A stretch of DNA of 35,741 bases from Streptomyces populi (lineage in GTDB: Bacteria > Actinomycetota > Actinomycetes > Streptomycetales > Streptomycetaceae): the NCBI RefSeq assembly GCF_002911015.1, contig NZ_KZ626925.1:1-35741 (forward strand), in the 5' to 3' direction. The stretch's first letter is position 1, and every line of letters starts with the position of its first letter. Below are positions 1 to 8,600 of the stretch, piece by piece. The notes beneath the pieces were generated by a model. That model worked only from the letters and a program-made list of their open reading frames with translations, did no database searches and was not told where the DNA came from. The position numbers were made by a program, and so were the translations under genes.

Positions 1-2
1 GA

Positions 3-110
3 GGCATGGCACGGCTGAAGTCCTGGCAGATCTTCCGCAGATCCCGCATCAGCCCCAACCGCATGAGCGTCATCACCAAAGCCGTCCTCACCCTGGAGAA
101 GCAACGCTGA
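3..110 (+). pseudogene. C-terminal end of an IS5-type DDE transposase (cut by window edge)
   Basis: An open frame entering from the left edge ends at a TGA at 108-110. It encodes 35 residues reading GMARLKSWQIFRRSRISPN and then a tail ending LTLEKQR. This resembles the C-terminus of many actinobacterial IS5/DDE_Tnp_4 transposases, where an arginine-rich 'LKSW.IFR.SR' helix follows the catalytic Glu. The rest of the gene lies outside the window, so whether it is intact cannot be judged. The sequence after the stop contains a short palindromic stretch that may be the IS end. Confidence 0.65.
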
Positions 111-210
111 AAACGCTCAATGCCTTGTTGAGAGCGCGCCGAGGATGAAGCTCGGGGAGTGAAATTCCTTGATCCACTCCCCATCCACTCCCCAGAGGCC
201 CCGAGAAACG

Positions 211-251
211 AGTCAGGGCCGGTTCTCCGTGAAGGAGAACCCGCCCTGACC
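211..251 (-). terminator. Hairpin terminator downstream of the tRNA-Pro fragment
   Basis: GTCAGGGC/GGTTCTCC pairs with GGAGAACC/GCCCTGAC around a short loop, interrupted by single mismatches. It lies just 3' of the tRNA fragment in the tRNA's own orientation (minus strand). This is the position expected for the native terminator of the tRNA gene, which suggests that the left side of the fragment is original chromosome. Confidence 0.7.
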
Positions 252-265
252 TGGTGTTTCAGCTG

Positions 266-308
266 TCGGGGTGGCGGGATTTGAACCCACGACCTCTTCG
301 TCCCGAAC
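266..308 (-). other. 3' half of tRNA-Pro(CGG): probable attachment-site (att) scar
   Basis: Read on the minus strand this is the 3' part of a proline tRNA. It has a TTCGGGA anticodon loop (anticodon CGG), the 3' anticodon stem CGAAG, a T arm with loop TTCAAAT, the acceptor strand CACCCCG and discriminator A. The 5' anticodon stem should read CTTCG, but the sequence leaves the tRNA consensus within one base, so there is no D arm and no 5' acceptor strand. Elements such as pSAM2 integrate into tRNA-Pro genes and leave exactly this kind of 3'-half copy at the distal end. The break at the anticodon loop supports an att scar over random decay. No integrase is visible nearby. Confidence 0.7.
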
Positions 309-451
309 TATGGGCAGGCTGGTTGTTGAAGTCTGCTGGGCCGGTCACTTGGGCATCTGGGATCGATACCAGTTGACTACGGTCGCGGTGGTTGCTGTAC
401 TCCGCTGCTGTACAGCCTCAACTGAGCCAGCATGGAGAGCCCAAAGGTCTT

Positions 452-607
452 ATGCCTGTCATCGTGCTCGCCGAAAGCCTTGAAGTCGGAAATGTCGTGG
501 AGTTGCCGACTCGATCCGGCACCGTAGCTATCCGCCTGACCCAAATCACGTACCGCGTCAATGGGATCAAGTTCACCGGACGTGAGACTCGTGACTCGAC
601 GCAGTGA
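452..607 (+). pseudogene. Small unknown ORF truncated by IS insertion
   Basis: This is a 51-residue ORF (MPVIVLAESLEVGNVVELP...) with a GGAGAG motif 14 bases before the ATG. Codon use is plausible and the peptide looks like a beta-rich domain. Its TGA stop at 605-607 is made from the first three bases of the IS5 inverted repeat that starts at 605, so the natural C-terminus was probably lost to the insertion. The sequence beyond the other IS end (1922 onward) stays open in a compatible frame for about 30 residues, but no family is recognised. Function unknown. Confidence 0.4.
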
Positions 608-672
608 GCCCATTCCAACTTCAGACGACGGCCGATCGGCGGTGTGTCACGGGCGTCTGGTAGACCCTGGCT

Positions 673-1044
673 ATGACGTTCTTGGTGGTGGTCGAGGGTG
701 ATGTGGGCGGATGGCGCATCGATCGCGATGCGCTGACCGACGCGATCCGTGCCCGGTGGCCCAGGGTCGAGATCGACTCGACGCTCCGCAGCGAAGTGCG
801 CAGCCTCATATGGCAGTTCGAGACGGAGAACGGTCCTGGTGAGGCGTATCTGCACGAGGAGGGCACCTGCCTGTACATGGACGTCTGGGAGGAAGACGCG
901 ATCTGGTTGGCGATCGTCTTCCGCAGGCTGACACCCACGCACCTTGAACTGGTGTTCTGCGATGAGGGTTACACCTTCGACGTCCGTCTGCGGGCCGGGA
1001 CGACGGAAGCCGAATTGACGGCCTTGGTGAATGCTGCGGGTTGA
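673..1044 (+). CDS. Hypothetical 123-aa acidic protein, IS passenger
   Basis: This is a complete small soluble protein with no signal peptide or membrane segment. It is acidic and shows an alternating strand/helix pattern: an N-terminal strand (MTFLVVVEGD), a helix (RDALTDAIRARWP), then several strands ending in an EAELTALVNAAG helix. I do not recognise a named family. Size, acidity and fold pattern resemble the small immunity-type proteins common in Streptomyces, but that is only analogy. It sits between the left inverted repeat of the IS and the transposase stop, convergent with the transposase and with only two bases between the stops. It is therefore mobile cargo. Confidence 0.75.
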   Translation: MTFLVVVEGDVGGWRIDRDALTDAIRARWPRVEIDSTLRSEVRSLIWQFETENGPGEAYLHEEGTCLYMDVWEEDAIWLAIVFRRLTPTHLELVFCDEGYTFDVRLRAGTTEAELTALVNAAG

Positions 1045-1046
1045 TC

Positions 1047-1811
1047 TCAGCCCGTGGCAGCGAGCTGGAGGACCAGGACGGCTTGGACGAGGCTGGTGAT
1101 CCGGGTCGTCGAGCAGCGGAGTTTGCGCAGGAGGCGCCAGGACTTGAGTGTGGCGATGGCCTGCTCGACCAGGGCGCGGATCTTTACATGGGACCGGTTG
1201 ACGGCCTGCTGACCGGTGGAGAGGCTGTCCCATCGGCCGCGGTAAGGCAGACGGATCGTGCCGCCTGCGCCCTGGTAGCCCTTGTCTGCCCAGCAGCTGA
1301 TGCCGGCCGCGGCGAGTGCCTCGATGATGCCGTGCTCGCGCGCGGCCCGGACGTCGTGGACGGCACCGGCCAGGGCTGGTGAAGCCCACATCAGACGTCC
1401 CTTCGGATCGGCTATGACCTGCACGTTCATGCCGTGCTTCTTGTGTTTGCCCGAGTAGAACGGGCGGTCGGCGGCGATTCGGTCGATGGGCAGGAGCGTC
1501 CCGTCCAGGATCACGTACGCCTTCGTCGACGCCGCTCATGCGGCTTCGGTGAGGGTGGGGGCGAGGGCGGCCAGGAGGTTGACGGCCTCGGTGATGTATC
1601 GGTAGGCGGTGGTGGTGCCGATCTCGAATCCGGTCGCGAGTTGGGCGTAGGGCTGGCCGTTGCGCAGGTGGGCGAGGGTGAGCAGGGCCTGCCGTCCTGC
1701 GTTCAGGCGCCGCCATCGGGTTCCGAGAGCGCGGCGGTGTTCTCTCAGTCGGGCGGCGAGGAAGCGCAAGGCAGAACTGGACACGTCGACGCCGGACGGG
1801 TAGACAAGCAT
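1047..1811 (-). pseudogene. IS5-family transposase with in-frame stop codon
   Basis: The N-terminal part (1536-1811, beginning MLVYPSGVDVSS) holds the HTH region. The C-terminal part (1047-1514) holds the DDE domain, with VILDGT..PIDRI, YSGKHKKHGMN, GAVHD, ADKGYQGAG and the basic tail LKSWRLLRKLRCSTTRI. The two parts are in the same frame and are separated only by a TGA at 1536-1538 plus seven sense codons. The homologue at 30930-31682 reads straight through at this point. It is therefore a single nonsense mutation, not a programmed frameshift pair, and the transposase is probably dead unless the stop is read through. Confidence 0.8.
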
Positions 1812-1959
1812 GCGAAGCCTCTGGTGGAGATGGTTCTCTTGGTCGAAAACCCATCTACCAGGGGCTTCATCTGTCTGTCAGCCCAACCGCCCGCCTGGCA
1901 AGTGAGGTTGGAATGGGCTCAGGGCGCTCCGGTGCCAGCTTGGCCAGATCAGAAGAGGA

Positions 1960-1989
1960 GGCCCCGATCGGAATTCTTCGATCGGGGCC
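1960..1989 (-). terminator. Terminator of the RHS toxin-immunity unit
   Basis: A perfect 11-bp stem (GGCCCCGATCG paired with CGATCGGGGCC) surrounds an 8-base loop. It lies 83 bases beyond the stop of the minus-strand immunity gene (2072-2671), between that gene and the IS5 end. It is well placed to end the LamG-RHS-immunity transcript. Confidence 0.75.
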
Positions 1990-2071
1990 GCCGTACATTA
2001 CAGATCTCGAGGTCGGTCAGACCTTGAACGCATCTCTCCCGTCCAAGGCCCGCCAACTGCCGCTAACGCAC

Positions 2072-2671
2072 TCAGGTCTGCGATGCAGACTCAAGCCGGT
2101 CGCGCGCGGTACGCAAGAGCCTCCGAGACCACTCCAGACGAGTCATATTCGCGGGCGGTTTCATCGACTCGGCCTGGCTGAGGCCGAGTGCGCGGGCGAT
2201 GGCTTCTACAGCGAGACGCTGCATGAGATCGTCATCGTACTCACCTCGGCCTTCTTCGGCGAGATTCAGCAGGGAGTGGAGGAGCTCCGCGTCGAACCCG
2301 TCGTGAAGGATCTCTCCTGCCCCCGAGATCGCAGCGAGGAATGCATCGTCACTTATGTCCCAGTCGGGGGAGCCGAGCAGCTCGAGGATCTGCCTCTGGT
2401 ACTTCGCGCCCACCCTCCAGTGGCCTGTGAGTACCTGAACAGCGAGCGCTGAGACTTCCGGATTCTGCGGGTAGATCAGATAGCCAGCCACCAGGTTCTC
2501 GTACGCCGGTCCGCCTGCGCGAGCCACCGCGTACAAGAGCCGGTACAGGTCGTGCCCGGCCGCGCCCTGGGAGATGACTTGAGTAATCTCCTTCACCTCT
2601 GACTGTGGAATGGCGCCGTCTTTCGCTCGCGCAATCAGTTCGCGCACGTATTCGTCACGCGTCATTGACAT
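2072..2671 (-). CDS. Putative immunity protein for the RHS toxin (199 aa)
   Basis: This is a soluble, mostly alpha-helical, acidic protein with no signal peptide. Helix pairs resembling HEAT-type repeats run through it, for example LYRLLYAVARAGG.AYENLVAGYL, VSALAVQVLTGHW and AELLHSLLNLAEEG. It starts 8 bases after the toxin stop codon, and the purine-rich GGGGGTGAG overlapping that stop supplies the ribosome-binding site, so the two are translationally coupled. Position directly behind the toxin C-terminus, cytoplasmic nature and size are the usual marks of a cognate immunity protein. I recognise no named Imm family. The role is inferred from context. Confidence 0.75.
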   Translation of the reverse strand: MSMTRDEYVRELIARAKDGAIPQSEVKEITQVISQGAAGHDLYRLLYAVARAGGPAYENLVAGYLIYPQNPEVSALAVQVLTGHWRVGAKYQRQILELLGSPDWDISDDAFLAAISGAGEILHDGFDAELLHSLLNLAEEGRGEYDDDLMQRLAVEAIARALGLSQAESMKPPANMTRLEWSRRLLRTARDRLESASQT

Positions 2672-2678
2672 TCTTCAC

Positions 2679-5600
2679 TCACCCCCTAGGGACGAACTGC
2701 TCGGAGAAGTCCAGCATCCTGCTGGCCCGCCCCAGGTCTGCGACAAGGAGTTCTCGCTCGGCGCCACCCGTATTGGGATGGGAAAGCCTCTTGTTGATGG
2801 CCTTGATTTGTTTGAGAAGGGAGTTCTGAGCATCCCGCACCTCGTGGACATGATCCCATGGAACACCGGGGGACTTCCACTTGACCACCTCCCCCTTCAG
2901 CTCTCGAGCAGCCCCAGTGAGGTCATCCATTTTCAGATGTTCCATGAGGTTGTCAAGTTTGGCTGAGAAGGGCGTGGAGACAGCCTTCTTCGCCAACTTC
3001 ATCGCGTCAGCTATGTGGTCGAGCTGCTTGGGCAGTTTGGCCGCGTCGCCAGCGAGGGGAATGAATCCGGCAGCCCCGAGTGAGACTCCGACGGCATCCT
3101 TGTCCACCGCGGAACGCCCCAGGTCCGCAGCGTCGCACCCAGCTCCGGCAACGGGCACCCAGCCGCAGGCCATAAGAGCGATCTCACCGGCTATGCCCCA
3201 TGACGGCCCGGAGGCATCTCCCTCGTAGTCAGGGTCCGGCGCCATACCAGGACTGGGGCTGGGCGTCGCGGTTGATGGACTGTCTCCACCAATCTTCACT
3301 GCCGGCAGCGGGCGCGGCCCGGTCTTGAAGCTGACCTGGTACGACACGTGAGTGCCGCGCGTGTTGACGGTCAGAGTCAGGGACGAGCCATCGGGATAGT
3401 TGTAGTGGGTTTTCTGGGTCGACTGGTACTCCCAGGTCCCGTTGCTACGCGGAGCCATGTGGTCCCGGTAGGTGCCACCGTGGCCGTCGCTGCAGCCGTA
3501 CTCGCATTGCGTTATCGGCCGCAAGCCGGAGGGGTCGGACAGGGTGACCGGGGTGTTGTTGGCGTATGCGTAGCCGTTGATTGACTCGTGATCGTCCGTG
3601 GCCAGGACTGGGTCGGCAGAGAGGAAGCGGCCGATCGACGGGTCGTACTCACGTGCACCGATGTGCGTGAGTCCGGTCTCGGCATCAGCTGCCTTGCCCA
3701 GAAAGCCCTTGTCGTCTGGCCAGGAGGTTGTCGCAGGACCGCGGGAATCGCCGAACGGCCTTGTGTAGCGTCGGGTTACTTGCTGGGTGGTGGCGTCCAC
3801 GGCCATTGAGGCAGTGCCGTGGTGGTCGTCGACCATCCACGAGAGCGATGTCTGTGTGCGGACTGCGGTCACGTCACCGGCCACGTAATACCGCAGGCCG
3901 CTGAACTTCTTGGCCGCCGTGTCGTAGCGCAGTTCCTGAGCGTCCAGGTACAGGACCGTGCTGCTCGGGCTACGGCGGACCAGCAGGCTGCCGTATGCGT
4001 CGTAGAGGTAGTCGGTTGACTTGCCGCTCTCAACGAGGTGTGTAAGTTCGCCCTCGATGTCCCAAGTCAACGATTGGGTGGCGTCTGATGATCCGGGGCG
4101 TTGACGCGTGTTGCCCTGGTCATCGTACTGATACGACGACACCTTTCCGTCGACGGTGGTCGAGGTCAGGGTATGGGGCTGGCCGCCCCCCTTGGCGTTG
4201 ACGGGCGGGTATGAGTAGTCGGTACGGACGTCGCCAGTGGAACGGTGCTCGGTCTGAGTGTCCCGCAGGCCGCCTACCTTGTAGCTCCAACTGGTCCAGT
4301 ACGGGGCTGGGCCTCCCAGAGTGCTAGCCGACCGGGCGGTTTCACAATCGTTGGACGACGGAGTCCACGCGTCGGTCAGCCGTCGGTAGCCGTCGTAGGC
4401 AAAGCACTGAGAATCGGTGCCGTTCGCCTTGTCTGTGATGGACTTGACGTTCCCAGAAACGTCGTAGACATAGTCCACATCGGCGGCACGACTGCTGTTG
4501 GTCTCGTCAGCCGTATGCGTATTCAGCAGTCGTCGAGTGCCGTCCTCATAGCGGTTGAGTATCTGGAATTGCTTGGCACTGCTGGAAGTTCCGAGCCTCG
4601 TCTCTTCGATCTCACCGAACGGCGTGTAGCCCATGGCACGGACGTAGTCCGTCATGCCGTTGGTAGCGCTAAGCATGCCGAGATCGTTGTAGGAGCGCCT
4701 GACGGTTTCGGCCGGCAGGCTACCCACCGCCGGCATTGAGGTGCTCTGAAGAGTGCCGTCGATGTTGTACACCACCGAGGAGGTGTATGTCTGCGGAGCG
4801 CCCGCCACTACGAGTGGGTCAGATGCGGCGATGACGGTCTTGTTGCCCTTGGGGCGACCGAGACTGTCATAGCCAGTCACGGCTTGAGAGTAGATTTTCC
4901 CGGTGGTGCCGCCGACGTAGCGGATGGCGGCGGTGGGTAGTCCCTTAGCGAGACTGTCATACGTGAACTTGGTCAGCTGGTGGGCGCTGTCCTTCACGTC
5001 CTCCCAACTGCCAGTCTTGCGACCGAGTTCGTCGTACCCGGTGATCAGGGTCTTGGCGACGCCGTCCACAGTGGCGGTGACGGTCAGCGGGCGGTTGTTG
5101 TCATCGTAAGTGGTGCTGATCTTCCCCTTGTCGGGGTCGACGACCTCGGTCTGACGCCCCCTCAAGTCGTAGCCGTAGTCCCAGACCGCATTGTCGGGAC
5201 CAGTCATCGTGTCGATCAGGCCAGCGGGCGTATAGGTGTAGAGCGTCCGCGTGTAGTTGGTTCCTGTCGGGGACGGGCCGTCGTACTCGCGACGCTCGGT
5301 GATCCTGCCTTGGGCGTCGGTGATGGTCAGAGTGCCGGTGCCACCGGCTGCAGCCGTGACGGCCGTCCGGTCACCGTCGTTGCTCAGGCTTGTCCGCCAT
5401 TTTTCCTGGTCGTTGATCCGGAAAATAGTGCCAGTGGATCGTCCAGCACCGTCGAAGACGGTCTCGGTGGAGGCGGGGACATAACCTGGGAATGTGTTGG
5501 CGAGCGTTCCCTCGGGAGCGACCTTGTCGTGGACCTGCTCGTTGACGAGATACGGCTGTCCGCGATCGTCATAGAGGGTCTCGGTGATCACCCGACCGCC

Positions 5601-8600
5601 GTCTGGCGCGGGCATCTGCTGCTGGCGGGAGCGCAGCAGCGAGTCAAAGATCTCGTAGGAGTAGATGTACGTGGTGCCGTCCGACTTAAGGCTGCCGGTC
5701 CGGACCCAGGTCTCCTTGTCCTGGTTGACGCTATACGCGTAGACGAGGCTCGCAGCATCGCCGAGGCCGCGAGAACGGTCCGGCTTCCAGAGGGCATTGA
5801 GGCGGCCCATGGCGTCGAATGACCACTCGGTGATGTTGCCGTTGACGTCGGTTACCTTCGTCGCGACGCCCCACGCCGGGTCCATGTCTGTAACCGTGTT
5901 GTAGAGCTTGGGGTCGGTCGAGGTCGTCTGGGTCAGCGGCCCGTAACCAGTGTCGTCGGGCACGTACGTGGTCGAGGTGGTCTGGTTCGTGGCGTCGGTG
6001 GCTGACAGCGGCCGACCGAACCGGTCGTACGTTGCCGAGCCTTCCTTCGCATAGACCGGCTTTTTGTCGGTGTCGTAGTCAGCGAGTCTGTACGTGGAAG
6101 TTACGTCGCCCTTGGTCGGTGCGATGCCGACGGCCTGCTTGTCGAATGCATTGGTGGAATCGCTGATCGCGTCCCGTGGCAGGACCGGAGTCACCGAGCA
6201 GGCAACGGCATAGGTTTCTGCCCGGGAGACAGCGTCAACGATCCAGTCGGTGGTGTTGCGTGCGTAAGTCTTACTCGTGCAGGTCTCATCGCCGGACTTG
6301 GCCAAGTCGCCGAGGTCCTCGAACGTGAGGGGCAATCCGTACGTCGTGTCGTAGGTGGTTTTGGTGACGACCGTGCGGGTGCCTGTGCTGGTCTTACTCC
6401 GGGTGGAGCTCTGTCCCGGCTGGACGATCCAGGAGTCGGTGCTGCCCCAGCTGTATGTGTGGCTTCCGGTCTTGTGTGACCAGGGGGTGTCGATGGTGCT
6501 GCTAACTTCGTCGCTGCCGTTGTAGATGATGGTTTCGCGGACGAAACCGGCGTATTGGCGTGAGTCGTCGATAGCGGTGCCGGTGGAATCAGTGACCTTC
6601 TCCACGCGGGCGGTCCCGTCTAGCTCCTTCTCCCCGTTCAGGCCACGCATGTAGAGAGTGGACTTCTTGCCGCGGGGGCCTTCTGAGTCACCGGAGGTCT
6701 CTACGACCTTGCCGTAGCCGCGCCACTGGGACCATGTGCGATTGCTGGCCTTGGTCAAACCCTCATCGTCGGCGTAGCCCCAGCCGGCACCGCCCTGGTA
6801 GTCGTAGTACTGTCCCCCGTCGTCGCTGTGGCCGTAGGGATCCGCCTGTATCAGGGAGGTCACCACGTACTTGTGGAACCAGTCGGTTACCGGGCTCGCG
6901 CCGGACTGAGACCACTTGACGGGGAAGCATCGGCGAGTGTTCTTGTCGACGTCCGCCGGCATGCTCGAGCCCCATATGCAATCAGGGTCGGAGTAGTTGA
7001 CGGTGAGTGTCGAGCCGGTCTCGGACTTGATGGTGCGCACGCGCCACTTGATGTAGCGCAGGGTGTCCGGGCCGCTGCCCTCGACGTGGTTGGACAGCTG
7101 AATACCGCCAAAGACGACTGGTGCCGTGAAGGCCTCCGTGGAGTTGGCCTTGCCCGTGTTCTGGATGGACTTCAGCCAGAGGCTTGCGGAGGACGCATCG
7201 CCCGTGTCAGGGAAGCTTTGGTCCAGGTGCCAGGCGTCCACATCGCGTCGAGATGTCCCACTGCCGGTCCAGACGGAGGTGGATACATCGGTGAGGCGCT
7301 TGCGAGTGAAGAAGGACGGGCCGATCTGGGTGGTGCACTTGGTGCTGGCCGCGCAGATCATATCAAAGGGAACGTCCGGCCAGTTTGCCTTGGTAGCCGA
7401 CGTCAGACTGGAACAGCCGCCAGAGACAACGCAGCGCTCGGCATAGGTGAAACTGACCTGTTGCGCTGCGGGCTTGGTAAAGAGAAGGTCGCTGCGTTGG
7501 CCGTAGCCAATACGGTTGAGATAGCCACCGCGGGTATAGCCGGTGCCGTTGACCGTGGTGTCGGCATTCTTGGAGTAGTAGTTCGTTTCCTGGCCGTACC
7601 AGTACGTCGATGCGTTGCCATGTGTGTCCACGACATAGTCGAGGTTCCACCGCCAGGCTTGAGCACAGGAGGAGTCGGCGAAGCCGGTGGACTTGTAGCA
7701 GGGCTCGCCAGCGTCGTCGCCGAAGATCGGCACGGTCCAGACCGAGTTGGTAACCGGGTCGTCGTCGGCAGTGTCAGTGGTGCCCTTGTCGCTCCAACCG
7801 GGCAGCCGATGCTTGCCGAAAAAATACTGAGTGCCAGAAGTATCAGTAACTTTCCAGTACTCGGTGTTGTCGTCCCCGTTGCCAGTAGCTCCGGTCAGAT
7901 GCTCGACGCGGCTACCATCTTCGTTCTTCACCTTCCATGAGCCGCCGGAGGCTTGGGAAAGGGCGGCAGTGTCGCAGGCCGTCTTGCCAGAACAGGTATT
8001 GACCAGTTCGACGGCCTTGCCGTTGAGGACCAGGGTGGCGTTGGCGTACTTCCAACATTGATCACCCTTGCCGGAGTGGCCATCGTCCTTGCACGAGCTG
8101 TACTTGCGCTCGATGTAGGACTCGGTGATGGAGAAGCCTTCACCGATCACCGAAGTCTGGCTGTTTTCCCCGGCCGTGCGGCCATCCACGGAGCCAGAGT
8201 TGTAAGAGATCGACAGCTTCGGGGAGGGCCCGGCTGTCGCAGGGGGTACGCGCAGCGGGTAGTCCCAGTTGAAGTCACCGGTGCTGCCTCCGGCCTCCCA
8301 GGTCGCGGTCGGGGACAGTGGAGTGGCGCTGTAGTCGCCTCCGCTTCCCGCGTCTCCAGCCACCGCGGCCAACAGCATCGAAGTTCCGGCCGCGAGGGTG
8401 TGGGCAGAGACCGTACCGGTCAGGGTCTGGGACGCTGCATCGTTGTTCGCACCTGACACGGGGCTTTGGATACGGCAGGTCTTTTTGCCTGGGAATGTCA
8501 GCGCGCATGCGGGGAGTGCTACCAGGCGCAATCGCGGGCCGAAGTTTCCGCCGTAGACATCCTTGAAGGATGAGTAGTTCAGCACGATGCGGAGCTTGTC

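Larger units (their letters stand above)
605..1921. mobile_element. IS5-family element with a passenger gene, 1317 bp
   Basis: The ends are a 19-bp inverted repeat with one mismatch. TGAGCCCATTCCAAC begins at 605, and its reverse complement ends at 1921. Inside are a minus-strand IS5/DDE_Tnp_4 transposase (1047-1811) and a plus-strand 123-aa gene (673-1044) that is not a transposase. The related element at 30911-31790 has only about 20 bases between its left end and the transposase stop. Here that gap is about 440 bp and holds the extra gene. No clear target-site duplication is visible. Confidence 0.75.

Noticed and set aside
418..1854. Long minus-strand open frame (478 aa) across the IS5 region
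   Set aside because: It is a Pro/Arg-rich shadow frame of the transposase; the real transposase frames there carry HTH and DDE motifs.
605..1921. A target-site duplication for the IS5 element
   Set aside because: The bases next to the two ends (CAG and GGG) do not match, so none is claimed.
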